A stretch of DNA of 64,000 nt from Nocardiopsis terrae (GCF_014651695.1 NZ_BMXJ01000010.1:62001-126000); one strand, 5' to 3'. Positions 17,041-26,425 are shown, numbered from the stretch's first letter. Made by a program: numbers and translations. The notes: generated from the sequence alone by a model not told the origin.

Positions 17041-19533
17041 TCAGCCGCCCCTGATGTCGGTGAGCACCGACGCGAGGTCGTCCGGGGCGACCAGGACGTC
17101 GCGGGCCTTGGACCCCTCGCTGGGGCCGACGACGTCACGGCTCTCCATGAGGTCCATCAGACGGCCCGCCTTCGCGAAACCGACGCGGAGCTTGCGCTGG
17201 AGCATCGACGTGGACCCGAACTGGGTGGTGACGACCAGCTCGACCGCCTGCAACAGCAGGTCCATGTCGTCGCCGACCTCCTCGTCGATCTCCTTCTTCT
17301 TGGTGCTGGCGACCGCGACGTCCTCGCGGTAGCTGGGTTCGGACTGCTTCTTGCAGTGGTCGACGATCCCGCGGATCTCCTTCTCGGCCACCCAGGCGTT
17401 CTGCAGCCGGATGGGCTTGCCCGCACCCATCGGGAGGAAGAGCGCGTCGCCCTTGCCGACGAGCTTCTCCGCTCCGGGCTGGTCGAGGATGACGCGGCTG
17501 TCGGAGAGGCTGGAGGTGGCGAAGGCCAGCCGGGAGGGGACGTTGGCCTTGATCAGACCGGTGACGACGTCGACGCTGGGCCGCTGGGTGGCCAGGACCA
17601 GGTGGATCCCGGCCGCGCGGGCCAGCTGGGTGATACGCACGACCGCGTCCTCGACGTCGCGGGGGGCGACCATCATCAGGTCGGCGAGCTCGTCGACGAT
17701 CACCAGCAGGTAGGGGTAGGGCTCGTAGACGCGTTCGCTGCCCGGCGGGGCGGTGAGCTCGCCGGTGCGCACGGCGGCGTTGAAGTCGTCGATGTGCCGG
17801 TACCCGGAGGCGGCGAGGTCGTCGTAGCGGCGGTCCATCTCCCCGACGACCCACTGCAGGGCCTCGGCGGCCTTCTTCGGGCTGGTGATGATCGGGGTGA
17901 TCAGGTGCGGGATGCCCTCGTACATGGTCAGCTCGACCCGCTTGGGGTCGACCAGGATCATCCGCACCTCGTCGGGGGTGGCGCGCATCATCAGTGAGGT
18001 GATGAGCCCGTTGATGCAGGTGGACTTACCGGCACCGGTGGCGCCGGCGACCAGCACGTGCGGCATCTTCGCGAGGTTGGCCACGACGTTGCTGCCCTCG
18101 ACGTCCTTGCCCAGGCCCACCAGCATGGGGTGGTCGTCGGAGGTGGCCGCCGGGGAGCGGAGCACGTCGCCCAGGCTCACGATGTCCTTGTCGGTGTTGG
18201 GGATCTCCACACCGATCGCGGACTTGCCGGGGATGGGCGACTGGATGCGCACGTCGGTGCTCTTGACCGCCAGGGAGATGTTCTTGGACAGGGCGGTGAC
18301 CTTCTCGACCTTCACCGCCGGGCCGAGCTCGATCTCGTAGCGGGTGACCGTGGGACCGCGGGTGAAGCCGGTGACCTCGGCGTCGATCTTGAACTGGTCC
18401 AGGACCCCGGTCAGGGCCGCGACCACCTCGTCGTTGGCCTTGGTGCGCGGTTTGGACGGGGTGCCGGGCTTGAGCATCACCGGGGCGGGCAGCTCGTAGT
18501 CGCCCTCGACCACACGGGAGGGGATGGAGAGCTGTTCGGTGGTGGCCGGCGGCGGGGTGGGGTCGGGGGCCGGCGCCTTGGTCCTTCGGCGGGCGGCGGG
18601 CTTGTCCCGGGCCTCTCCGTCCTCCTCCCCCTCGGCAGGGGCGGGGGCGATCTTCTTGGGCTCGGACCCGCTGGGCAGGACCGGGCTGTCGTAGGGGCGC
18701 TCGTGGTCGCCCGCGACCGTCTCGGTCCCCGCGGTTTCGGCCTTGGGCCTGCGCCTGCGCGGTTTGGCGGGTTTCCTCTCCGGGTCCGCTCCGAGGATGC
18801 CGATGCCGGAGTCGGGCCCGGCGTCGCGCTCCATGAGGGCGCCGAAGAGGGTCTGGAGGCGGTCGGGGATACGGCGGATCGGGGTGGCGGTCACCACGAG
18901 GATCCCGAAGACCAGGACCAGCGCCAGGAGGAGACCGGTGATCCAGGGGGTGACGACGGCGCTGAGCGGTCCCGAGGCGATGAAGCCGATGAGCCCGCCC
19001 GCCTTCTGGAGCCCCTCGACGCCGTCCGCGGGCTGGGGGACGCCGTGGGCGATGTGGATGAGCCCGAGCAGTCCGAGCATGATCGCGGTGACCCCGATGA
19101 ACAGGCGCCCCGCGTCGCCCTCCCGGCCGGTGCTGGGGGTGCGCATCAGTTTCACGGCGACGGGCAGGAAGAGTAGCGGCAGGATCGGTGAGAAGGTTCC
19201 GAAACCGCCGACGACCACCATGCGGGTGGCCTCCAGGAGCGGTCCCTCGCTCCGCCACCACACGGCCGCGGCCACCAGGACGCCCAGGGCCAGCAGGATC
19301 AGGCCGGCGCCGTCCCGCCGCAGGTCCGGGTCGAGGTCGCGGGCGCTGCGCCCGACCGCTCGGGCCGCCCCGCCCACGGTGTGCGCGATGAGTTTCCACA
19401 GCACGAGCAGGAACTGGCCGAAGAGGGCGACGACGTAGGCGATGGGCCCGTCGGGCATGCGCTTCTTCGCCGCGGGCTTGCGTGCGGCGGGCTTCCTGCG
19501 CCCTGAACCGCCAGAGGAGGCACGCGTGGCCAT
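17041..19533 (-). CDS. ftsK: DNA translocase FtsK/SpoIIIE
   Basis: An 830-residue septal DNA pump. The N-terminal 230 residues contain four to five membrane helices after a Lys/Arg-rich start. A charged linker follows, then the alpha-beta motor with Walker A GATGAGKST (about 490-500) and Walker B LLVIVDELADLMM (about 608-620), including the conserved FtsK loop GIHLVLATQRPSVDVVTGLIKAN-type region. The C-terminal gamma winged helix (about 755-825, with TSMLQRKLRVGFAKAGRLMD) reads KOPS-type sequences. It moves chromosome ends through closing septa; in sporulating actinomycetes this matters for spore chromosomes. GGAGG precedes ATG 19533. Length and order are normal. Confidence 0.93.
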   Translation of the reverse strand: MATRASSGGSGRRKPAARKPAAKKRMPDGPIAYVVALFGQFLLVLWKLIAHTVGGAARAVGRSARDLDPDLRRDGAGLILLALGVLVAAAVWWRSEGPLLEATRMVVVGGFGTFSPILPLLFLPVAVKLMRTPSTGREGDAGRLFIGVTAIMLGLLGLIHIAHGVPQPADGVEGLQKAGGLIGFIASGPLSAVVTPWITGLLLALVLVFGILVVTATPIRRIPDRLQTLFGALMERDAGPDSGIGILGADPERKPAKPRRRRPKAETAGTETVAGDHERPYDSPVLPSGSEPKKIAPAPAEGEEDGEARDKPAARRRTKAPAPDPTPPPATTEQLSIPSRVVEGDYELPAPVMLKPGTPSKPRTKANDEVVAALTGVLDQFKIDAEVTGFTRGPTVTRYEIELGPAVKVEKVTALSKNISLAVKSTDVRIQSPIPGKSAIGVEIPNTDKDIVSLGDVLRSPAATSDDHPMLVGLGKDVEGSNVVANLAKMPHVLVAGATGAGKSTCINGLITSLMMRATPDEVRMILVDPKRVELTMYEGIPHLITPIITSPKKAAEALQWVVGEMDRRYDDLAASGYRHIDDFNAAVRTGELTAPPGSERVYEPYPYLLVIVDELADLMMVAPRDVEDAVVRITQLARAAGIHLVLATQRPSVDVVTGLIKANVPSRLAFATSSLSDSRVILDQPGAEKLVGKGDALFLPMGAGKPIRLQNAWVAEKEIRGIVDHCKKQSEPSYREDVAVASTKKKEIDEEVGDDMDLLLQAVELVVTTQFGSTSMLQRKLRVGFAKAGRLMDLMESRDVVGPSEGSKARDVLVAPDDLASVLTDIRGG

Positions 19534-19667
19534 CGGGGGGTCACCTCCACGGGGACGGGGTCGTTCTCAGGGCGCGGGCACAGCGACCCGGCACGGCGGG
19601 AAGCCTACTAAGACGTCCAGCCCGGGACACGAAGGCCGCACGGCGTGTCGCGGCGGCCTCCCGTGAA

Positions 19668-19716
19668 ACACCGGACGGCCCGGGAGCGCGGTGCGCGCTC
19701 CCGGGCCGTCCGGTGT
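19668..19716 (-). terminator. Very long terminator hairpin after RNase J gene
   Basis: A perfect 22-bp stem (19668-19689 and 19695-19716) with a 5-base loop, followed on the minus strand by TTT, begins 18 bases after the RNase J stop. It should end the dapA-rnj transcript before ftsK. Confidence 0.88.
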
Positions 19717-19733
19717 GTCGTGTCCGGTCCGGA

Positions 19734-21419
19734 TCAGACCTCGACCAGGACGGGAATGATCATGGGACGGCGACGGTAGGTCTCGTTGACCCAGCGCCCG
19801 GTGCTGCGCCGGATGAGCTGGCGCAGCTGGTGCGGGTCGTTGACCCCGTCGGCGGCCGCCTTGTCCAGGGCGTCCTGGAGCTTGTCGATGACGTCGTCGT
19901 AGGCGTCGGCGCCCATGCCCGCGCCCCGGGTGTGGATCTCGGGCTCGCCGAGCATCTTCCCGGTACTGGAGTCCACCGCGACGACGACGGAGATGAAGCC
20001 CTCCTCGCCGAGGATGCGGCGGTCCTTGAGCGCGGCGTCGGTGACGTCGCCGACCGAGGAGCCGTCCACGTAGACGTATCCGGCCTGCACCGCGCCGACG
20101 ATCTTGGCGCGGTTCTTGTACAGGTCGACCACCACGCCGTCCTCGGCGATGACGATGCGGTCGTTCGGAACGCCCGTGAGCTTGGCCAGGTCGGAGTGGG
20201 CCCGCATGTGCCGCCACTCACCGTGCACCGGCATGAAGTTGCGCGGACGCACCATGTTGAGGACGTAGAGCAGCTCTCCGGCGGAGGCGTGGCCGGACAC
20301 GTGCACGAGGGCGTTGCCCTTGTGCACGACGTTGGCTCCCCAGCGGGTCAGGCCGTTGATCACCCGGTTGACCGAGTTCTCGTTGCCCGGGATGAGCGAG
20401 GAGGCGAGCAGGATGGTGTCGCCCTCCTCGATCCGGATCTGGTGGTCCCGGTTGGCCATCCGGCTGAGCGCCGCCATGGGCTCGCCCTGGGAGCCCGTGC
20501 AGACCATGAGCACCTTGTCCGGGGGCAGCTTGTCGAGCTGCTTGACGTCGACGATGGTGTCGCCGGGGATGCTCAGGTAGCCCAGGTCCCGCGCGATGTT
20601 CATGTTGCGGACCATGGAGCGGCCGACGAAGGCGATCTTGCGGCCGTGGCGCACCGCGGCGTCGATCACCTGCTGGACGCGGTGCACGTGCGAGGCGAAA
20701 CAGGCCACCACGACGCGCTTCTCCGACTGCCGGAAGACCTTGTCGATGGCCTCGGTCAGGTTGCGCTCGTTGACGACGAACCCGGGCTGCTCGGCGTTGG
20801 TGGAGTCCGACAGCAGCAGGTCGACGCCCTCGTCGCCGAACCGGGCGAACCCGGCCAGGTCGGTGAGGCGGCCGTCCAGCGGCAGCTGGTCCATCTTGAA
20901 GTCACCGGTGTGCAGCACGGAGCCGCCGGAGGTGCGGATGCCCACGGCGAGCGCGTCCGGGATGGAGTGGTTGACCGCGAAGAACTCCAGGTTGAAGGGG
21001 CCGAAGTCGTGGCGCTCCCCCTCCTCGACCTGGACGGTCTCCGGCTTGATGCGGTGCTCGCCCAGCTTGGCGCTGATCAGCGCGAGGGTGAGCTTGGAGC
21101 CGACGATCGGGATGTCGGCCCGCTCGCGCAGCAGGAACGGCACGCCGCCGATGTGGTCCTCGTGCCCGTGGGTGAGCACGATCGCCTCGATGTCGTCGAG
21201 ACGGTCCCGGATGTAGTCGAAGTCCGGCAGGATCAGGTCGACGCCGGGCTGCTCCTCCTCGGGGAAGAGCACACCGCAGTCGACGATGAGCAGACGGCCC
21301 TCGTACTCGAAGACCGTCATGTTGCGGCCGATCTCGCCGAGCCCGCCCAGCGGGACGACGCGGAGGGCGCCCTTGCCCAGGGGCGGGGGCGGGCCGAGTT
21401 CGGGGTGCGGGTGACTCAT
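19734..21419 (-). CDS. rnj: Ribonuclease J
   Basis: A 561-residue metallo-beta-lactamase / beta-CASP ribonuclease with 5'-3' exonuclease and endonuclease activity in RNA processing and decay. The zinc motif is HGHEDH (His84, His86, Asp88, His89). Further ligands and beta-CASP motifs are visible in VLHTGDFKMD, LLLSDSTNAE, CFASHVHRVQQ, SGHAS and PVHGEWRH. A C-terminal domain of about 110 residues follows. Its ATG overlaps the dapA stop (ATGA), the usual dapA-rnj pairing in actinobacteria. A strong hairpin ends the transcript. The short N-terminal tail MSHPHPELGPPPPLG is not conserved. Confidence 0.93.
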   Translation of the reverse strand: MSHPHPELGPPPPLGKGALRVVPLGGLGEIGRNMTVFEYEGRLLIVDCGVLFPEEEQPGVDLILPDFDYIRDRLDDIEAIVLTHGHEDHIGGVPFLLRERADIPIVGSKLTLALISAKLGEHRIKPETVQVEEGERHDFGPFNLEFFAVNHSIPDALAVGIRTSGGSVLHTGDFKMDQLPLDGRLTDLAGFARFGDEGVDLLLSDSTNAEQPGFVVNERNLTEAIDKVFRQSEKRVVVACFASHVHRVQQVIDAAVRHGRKIAFVGRSMVRNMNIARDLGYLSIPGDTIVDVKQLDKLPPDKVLMVCTGSQGEPMAALSRMANRDHQIRIEEGDTILLASSLIPGNENSVNRVINGLTRWGANVVHKGNALVHVSGHASAGELLYVLNMVRPRNFMPVHGEWRHMRAHSDLAKLTGVPNDRIVIAEDGVVVDLYKNRAKIVGAVQAGYVYVDGSSVGDVTDAALKDRRILGEEGFISVVVAVDSSTGKMLGEPEIHTRGAGMGADAYDDVIDKLQDALDKAAADGVNDPHQLRQLIRRSTGRWVNETYRRRPMIIPVLVEV

Positions 21420-22387
21420 ACGGAACCCTCCGTGAGACGTTCGACGCGGACCGCGCTGGCGGGCACCGCCTGGTGCGGGGCGAGCCCGATCGGGCCCTTG
21501 ACCCCGGCGGCGGCCAGGTCCTCGCGCAGGAGTGCCTGGAGCTCGGAGGACGCGTCGGCGAGCGGTGTGCGGACCGGGCCGGAGGGGAGCCCGAAGAGGT
21601 TGAGGACGGCCTTGGTCGTGATGACGCCCTGGGTGCGGAACATGCCGGTGTAGACCGGGGTGAGGCGGCGGTGGATGGCCAGCGCCTGGCCGACCTCGCC
21701 GGCCTCGAAGGCGTCGATCATGTCCTTGAGGTCACTGCCGACGATGTGGCCGACGACACTGACGAAACCGGCCGCGCCGACGGACAGCAGCGGCAGGTTC
21801 AGGATGTCGGTGCCGCAGTAGTACGCCAGGTCGGTGCGCTCCATGACCCAGGAGCTGGCGCCGACGTTGTCCTTGGCGTCCTTGTTGGCGACGATGCGCG
21901 GGTGCTCGGCCAGCCGGACCAGGGTCTCGGAGGCGATCGGCGTCCCGGTGCGGTGCGGGATGTCGTAGAGCATGACCGGCAGCTCGGTGGTGTCGGCGAT
22001 CTCCGAGAAGTGCCGGATCAGCCCCTCCTGCGGGGGCTTGTTGTAGTAGGGCGTGACGGCCAGCAGGCCGTGCGCGCCCGCCGCCTCCGCGGCCTTCGCG
22101 AGCCGGACGCTGTGGCGCGTGTCGTTGGTACCGACCCCCGCCACGACCTGGGCCCGGTCCCCGACCGCCTCGACCACCGCGCGAAGCAGGCGGTCCTTCT
22201 CGTCATCGCTGGTCGTGGGCGACTCACCGGTCGTCCCGCTGATGATGAGGCCGTCGTTGTGCTGCTCGTCGACCAGGTACGAGGCGAGTCTGGCCGCGCC
22301 GTCGTAGTCGAGTTCCCCGTCTTCGAGCATCGGGGTGACCATCGCGGTCAGCATCTTGCCGAACGGACGGTTCTTGGTGTCTACCAT
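21416..22387 (-). CDS. dapA: 4-hydroxy-tetrahydrodipicolinate synthase
   Basis: A 323-residue class I aldolase that condenses pyruvate with aspartate semialdehyde, the first committed step to diaminopimelate and lysine. Visible are the GTTGE motif (51-55), the tyrosine of YDIPHRTG (Tyr141) and the Schiff-base lysine in VANKDAKDN (Lys169). The reading frame overlaps RNase J by four bases. In many actinobacteria thyX lies just upstream; here a 400-base gap and then a convergent-orientation gene cluster intervene. A hairpin occurs in the 5' leader. dapB, the next pathway step, is about 5 kb away on the same strand. Confidence 0.93.
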   Translation of the reverse strand: MVDTKNRPFGKMLTAMVTPMLEDGELDYDGAARLASYLVDEQHNDGLIISGTTGESPTTSDDEKDRLLRAVVEAVGDRAQVVAGVGTNDTRHSVRLAKAAEAAGAHGLLAVTPYYNKPPQEGLIRHFSEIADTTELPVMLYDIPHRTGTPIASETLVRLAEHPRIVANKDAKDNVGASSWVMERTDLAYYCGTDILNLPLLSVGAAGFVSVVGHIVGSDLKDMIDAFEAGEVGQALAIHRRLTPVYTGMFRTQGVITTKAVLNLFGLPSGPVRTPLADASSELQALLREDLAAAGVKGPIGLAPHQAVPASAVRVERLTEGSV

Positions 22388-22405
22388 CGCGTGTGAAAGG
22401 CTTTC

Positions 22406-22433
22406 GGACCCTTTGCCGGAAGCTCAAGGGTCC
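22406..22433 (-). promoter_or_regulatory. Hairpin in dapA 5' leader
   Basis: A perfect 8-bp inverted repeat (GGACCCTT/AAGGGTCC arms at 22426-22433 and 22406-22413 on the minus strand) with a 12-base loop ends 18 bases before the dapA start codon. No clear Shine-Dalgarno follows, so the hairpin may affect translation start or mRNA stability. It does not look like a known lysine riboswitch. Confidence 0.35.
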
Positions 22434-22709
22434 GGGGTGCCCCTCCTCCTCTCCATGTGCGTGAGAAACAAACTGATACGTCCCGTGCCGAGTACTTCCG
22501 TACACGGGTGAGGGCGGCGCTGTGCGTCCGCCGCCGCGACCGGTGAACAGCCGGAGCCGGACGCGGGAAAGTCTGTGTGCCCCGTGCAGGGAGTGCGCGG
22601 GGGCGTTCTGCGGTTCGGCCCCCGTCCTCGCTGGTCGAGGTGGGGAGCCAGCCGGAACCGGGTGGAGCCGACCGGTAGCCGGAAGAGTCCTGACCTGTGA
22701 ACCTACCCG

Positions 22710-22743
22710 CCCCGGGCCCACGCCACGCAGGCGGGGCCCGGGG
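22710..22743 (-). terminator. Hairpin after holin-like gene
   Basis: A perfect 10-bp inverted repeat (22710-22719 and 22734-22743) with a 14-base loop, about 45 bases past the stop of the small membrane protein gene. Confidence 0.55.
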
Positions 22744-22788
22744 TCACCGCGGTCGGAGAACGGTGGTCGGGAGGTTGCCGGAGGCTGC

Positions 22789-23169
22789 TCAGTCGTCCTG
22801 CCCGTCCGGGAGGAACATACTGGCGACCCAGCTCACGATGGTGACGACGATGGCGCCGAAGAAGGCGGCCCAGAAGTCCTCCACGTGGAAGGGGAGGTCG
22901 AACCAACCGGAGATCCACTCCGTGAGCAGGAACAGCAGCGCGTTCACGACCAGGCCGATGAGGCCGAGGGTCAGGGCGTAGAACAGGCAGCCGACCGTTT
23001 TGACGATCGGTTTGATGACCGCGTTCACCACACCGAAGATCGCGCCGACCGCGAGATAGGTGACGATCTGACCGGTGGTGTCCTGCGCCGCGACGTCGAT
23101 CCCGTCGACCAGGAGGACAGCCGCCCAAAGGGCGAGCGCGTTCACGATAACTCTGATAATGAGGCTCAC
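22789..23169 (-). CDS. Small membrane protein of the phage holin 4 (superfamily IV) type
   Basis: A protein of about 126 residues with four hydrophobic helices (roughly 3-20, 30-50, 55-80 and 95-118 from the chosen start). The pattern VNALALWAAVLLV, GAIFGVVNAVIKPIVK and LTLGLIGLVVNALLFLL is that of the widespread phage_holin_4_2 family. Despite the name, chromosomal copies are not known to lyse cells and function is unknown. The start is uncertain: GTG 23169 begins the family's usual SLIIRVIVNAL, while a TTG at 23196 would add nine residues. It is divergent from the following acetyltransferase gene, leaving about 90 bases for two promoters. Confidence 0.75.
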   Translation of the reverse strand: MSLIIRVIVNALALWAAVLLVDGIDVAAQDTTGQIVTYLAVGAIFGVVNAVIKPIVKTVGCLFYALTLGLIGLVVNALLFLLTEWISGWFDLPFHVEDFWAAFFGAIVVTIVSWVASMFLPDGQDD

Positions 23170-23261
23170 AAGGTAGATGTTCCCATGCCATGGCAAGGTC
23201 CGGAAACTCCGGCGTGGGTGATCTTGCCGTTACCGCCCCTCGTGCCCCTTCAGGAGGCCCC

Positions 23262-23816
23262 GTGTCCAGTGCACAGTTCGTCCGCCCCGCCCGTTCCGCC
23301 GACGTGGACACGGTGGTGGACCTGCAGGTCGCGTCGTGGCGTGCGGTGTACGGGGAGTTGCTGCCCGCGGAGGTGGCGGAGGGGTTGTCGGGCGGGGAGG
23401 CCCGCGAACAGTTCCGCGAGCAGTGGAGCGCGGCGCTGGAGTCGCCGCCCACCTCCAGGCACCGGCTCGTGGTGGCCACCGACGAGGTCGGCGGGGTGCG
23501 GACGGTGGTGGGGTTCGCGGCCTTCGGCCCGGCCGGGGACCCGGACCTGTGGCCCGCCACGGACGGGGAGGTGTTCGCGCTGCACGTGGACCCGGAGCGG
23601 GTCCGGGAGGGACACGGCAGCCGTCTGCTGAACGCGTGCGTGGACCACCTGGTCGAGGGCGGGTTCAGGACGGTGCACGTGTGGACTCCGGAGGAGGAGA
23701 ACGCTCTGCGGTCGTTCTTCGAGGCGTCTGGGTGGCGCGCCGACGGTGCGCGGAGGGAGATCGACATGGGGCGGCTGCTGCCGATGGTGCGGCTGCACGC
23801 GTCGGTCTCGGAGTAG
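23262..23816 (+). CDS. GNAT family N-acetyltransferase
   Basis: A 184-residue acetyltransferase of unknown substrate. The N-terminal FVRPARSADVDTVVDLQVASWRAVY is the usual GNAT start, LHVDPERVREGHGSRLL (about 108-124) is the acetyl-CoA binding loop, and VHVWTPEENALRSFFEASGW-like sequence completes the fold. The start is GTG 23262 with AGGAGG four bases upstream; earlier codons from 23190 on lack a site. It reads away from the holin-like gene and towards menA, with a gap of 128 bases, so co-transcription is possible but not certain. Confidence 0.8.
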   Translation: MSSAQFVRPARSADVDTVVDLQVASWRAVYGELLPAEVAEGLSGGEAREQFREQWSAALESPPTSRHRLVVATDEVGGVRTVVGFAAFGPAGDPDLWPATDGEVFALHVDPERVREGHGSRLLNACVDHLVEGGFRTVHVWTPEEENALRSFFEASGWRADGARREIDMGRLLPMVRLHASVSE

Positions 23817-23944
23817 CCCCGCGGACGGTGCCCGGCCGCGGGGCGCGCGGTGCCGGTTGGGCGGGGTGCCGGCCAGGTACTACCGTTGGGTGGTTGTCTC
23901 GGCGTGCCCCCGGCGCGCCCCGTCTCGAACTGGAGGACCGGCGC

Positions 23945-24817
23945 GTGGCCACGGTCAGTGAATGGGTCTCGGGGCTGCGCCCCCGCACGCTTGCGAACTC
24001 GGTCGTCCCGGTGGCGGTGGGTACCGCGCTGGCTTTCTCCCTGGACGGGTTCGTGTGGTGGAAGGCGCTGCTGGCGCTGGTGGTGTCGATGGCCCTCCAG
24101 GTGGGTGTGAACTTCGCCAACGACTACAGCGACGGGGTCAAGGGCACCGACACCGAGGAGCGCACGGGCCCGACCCGGCTGACCGCGAGCGGCCTGGCCG
24201 CGCCCCGGCAGGTGCTGGCCGCGGCACTGGGGAGTTTCGCCTTCGCCGGCGCGGTAGGCCTGGTGCTGGTGGCGACCACCTCGTGGTGGCTGCTGCTGAT
24301 CGGCGCGGCCGCGATCGCCGCCGCCTGGTACTACACCGGTGGCCGGACCCCGTACGGGTACCGGGGTCTGGGCGAGGTCTCGGTGTTCGTGTTCTTCGGT
24401 GTGGTGGCCGTGGTGGGCACGGTGTTCGTGCAACTGGAGGCGCTGCCCTGGCAGGCCTGGGCGGCCTCGGTCCCGGTGGGGTTGCTCTCCTGCTCGGTGC
24501 TGGTGATCAACAACCTGCGCGACATCCCCACGGACCGGGAGACCGGCAAGATCACCCTGGCCGTGCGCCTGGGCGAGACCGGCACGCGACGGCTGTACGC
24601 GGGCATGGTCGCGGTCTCCTACGCGGTCGCCCTGATCCTGACCGCGGTGTCCTGGTGGGTGCCGCTGGTGCTGCTGTCCGCTCCGCTGGCGGTGCCCCCG
24701 CTGCGCCGGGTCCTCGGCGGTCAGAAAGGCCGCGACCTGGTCCTGGGCCTGGGTGAGACCGGCAGGCTCCAGATGGCTTTCGGCCTGCTGTTCTCCGTCA
24801 CCCTCGCCCTGGGCTGA
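23945..24817 (+). CDS. menA: 1,4-dihydroxy-2-naphthoate polyprenyltransferase
   Basis: A 290-residue UbiA-superfamily membrane enzyme that prenylates 1,4-dihydroxy-2-naphthoate in menaquinone synthesis. The first aspartate-rich motif is NFANDYSDGVKGTD (about 57-70) followed by GPTRLTASG; the second is NNLRDIPTDRETGK (about 188-201). About eight hydrophobic helices are present, and the N-terminus SGLRPRTLANSVVPVAVGTA is typical of MenA. GTG 23945 is chosen because GGAGG is 8 bases upstream and the conserved sequence begins right after. No other complete menaquinone gene is nearby; the MenC-like protein at 53635 lacks catalytic residues. Confidence 0.9.
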   Translation: MATVSEWVSGLRPRTLANSVVPVAVGTALAFSLDGFVWWKALLALVVSMALQVGVNFANDYSDGVKGTDTEERTGPTRLTASGLAAPRQVLAAALGSFAFAGAVGLVLVATTSWWLLLIGAAAIAAAWYYTGGRTPYGYRGLGEVSVFVFFGVVAVVGTVFVQLEALPWQAWAASVPVGLLSCSVLVINNLRDIPTDRETGKITLAVRLGETGTRRLYAGMVAVSYAVALILTAVSWWVPLVLLSAPLAVPPLRRVLGGQKGRDLVLGLGETGRLQMAFGLLFSVTLALG

Positions 24818-24923
24818 CCCAGGGCGCCCCCGGTCCGGAGCCCCTCGCACCGGGCCGGTCCCGGAGCCCTGTTGCTAGGCTCGTCCACCGTTGGGCTCCT
24901 CCCCCGATCCCCGAAGGACGGCC

Positions 24924-26401
24924 ATGACGAGCACTGGCGACGACGTCCCCCGCGTCGTGGCGGACCGCTACGAGATCCGCGGCGAACTCGGGCGCGGCGG
25001 TATGGGCGCGGTCTGGCGCTCCTGGGACCGTGTGCTCGGGCGCGGGGTCGCCCTCAAGGAGATGGTCCTGCCCGCCGGGACCTCCGGGGAGCGTGGGTGG
25101 TCATGCAGCTGGTCCGGGGGCGTTCCCTGCGCGAGGAGGTCGCCGAGCGCGGTCCCCTGCCGGTGCCGGAGGCCACCCGGGTCGCGGAGGCGCTGCTGGA
25201 GGCGCTGGGGGCCGCGCACGCCCGGGGGATCGTCCACCGCGACGTCAAGCCCGGAAACGTCATGCTGTCCGAGGACGGCCGGGTGCTCCTGACCGACTTC
25301 GGGATCGCCACCATCGCGGGCGAGGACGAGGTGACCAGGGACGGGGCCCGGATGGGATCGGCCCCGTACATGGCGCCCGAACGGCTGCGCGGCCAGGGCC
25401 CGGCGGATCCCCCGTCGGACCTGTGGGCACTGGGCGCGACCCTGTACACGGTGGTGGAGGGGCGCCACCCGTTCCGGCGGGGCGAGACGGGCCGGACCAT
25501 CGCGGCGGTGCTGTCGGAGCCCCTCCCGCCGCCGACGCGGTCCGGTGCGCTGGCCCCGCTGATCACGGCCCTGTTGGAGCGCGATCCGAACCGCCGCCCC
25601 ACCGCGGAGGCCGCCCTGGCCGCTCTGCGGAGCGGCACGGCGCCTCTGGGGCCGCCCGCCGCCCCGAGGGGACCGTCCGCCGGAGCCGTGGCGGCACCCG
25701 CCGGACCGCCCGGACCGCACACCGGCCCCACTGGACCCGGTTCCGTCCCGGGGGCCGCCGGAGCCTCCGACGGGCGCGGCCGCGCCCTGCTGCTGGCCGG
25801 GGCCGCCGCGGTCGCGCTCACGCTCGTCACGGCCCTGGGCGTGTACCTGCTCTCCCCCGAGGAGCTGTCCGTCGAGTACGACAGGTACTCCGCGGAGACT
25901 TTCCTGGTCGACCACCCGCAGGGTTGGGAACCGCGGGTCCACGGCGACGAACCGCACCAGAGCTCCTGGGGCTCGGTGGAGTTCCTGCCTCCGGAGGGGG
26001 CGGAGGAGTTCCCGGAGACCCTGATGTCCGCCGGCTGGTACACCTCCCCCGAGCACGAGGACGCCGCCACCGAATCCCAGGAGGCGTGGGAGGAGGCCAT
26101 GGACGAACTGGACGTGACGGACCGCTCCCAGCGGTCCCTGGACCCCGAGGACTACATCGACGTCCCGAAGTCCTGGGACGCGGTGATGTTCGAGGACACC
26201 TACAGGGGCTTCGACAACACCGCCCTCGAACTGGGCTGGGACGAGGACCCGGAACGGTTCAGCACCGTCCTCCAGATCCACGTGGGCGGCACAGAGGGCA
26301 CCACGGCGTACTGGATCGCCTGGTACGGGCCGCAGAGCGAACTCCGCGCCTACGACACCGTCATCCGCGACACCTTCAACTCGTTCACCCCCCGGGAGTG
26401 A
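24924..26401 (+). pseudogene. Ser/Thr protein kinase gene broken by internal deletion and frameshift
   Basis: The first frame (ATG 24924) encodes a normal kinase N-terminus: glycine loop GELGRGGMG (20-28) and VALKEM with Lys45, up to about residue 56. Then the match jumps, in another frame, to WVVMQLVRG at about 25091. Compared with the intact kinase at 3523, about 34 residues covering the alpha-C helix and beta-4 strand are missing, and the frame changes (missing length 3n+1). The downstream frame keeps HRDVKPGN, DFG, APE, a transmembrane helix (about 25786-25850) and an extracytoplasmic domain to 26401. From its first ATG (25103) it would lack the whole ATP-binding lobe. Either a true pseudogene or an assembly/sequencing error. 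Confidence 0.8.
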
Positions 26402-26425
26402 ACCGCACGCCCTAGGGTCGGCGGT

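Larger units (their letters stand above)
22388..22788. other. 401-base gap upstream of dapA
   Basis: No credible gene was found. An open frame on the minus strand here (22224-22721) reads into dapA out of frame and has no recognisable protein sequence. The stretch holds the dapA leader hairpin (22406-22433), a minus-strand ATCAGTTTGTTTCTCAC segment that is relatively AT-rich and may belong to the dapA promoter (near 22465-22480), and the holin-gene terminator (22710-22743). Confidence 0.5.

Noticed and set aside
22224..22721. Minus-strand frame upstream of dapA
   Set aside because: It runs into dapA out of frame and has low-complexity composition; more likely untranslated leader.
22789..23169. 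Prophage remnant suggested by the holin name
   Set aside because: No endolysin, integrase or structural phage gene is near; this holin family is common on ordinary chromosomes.
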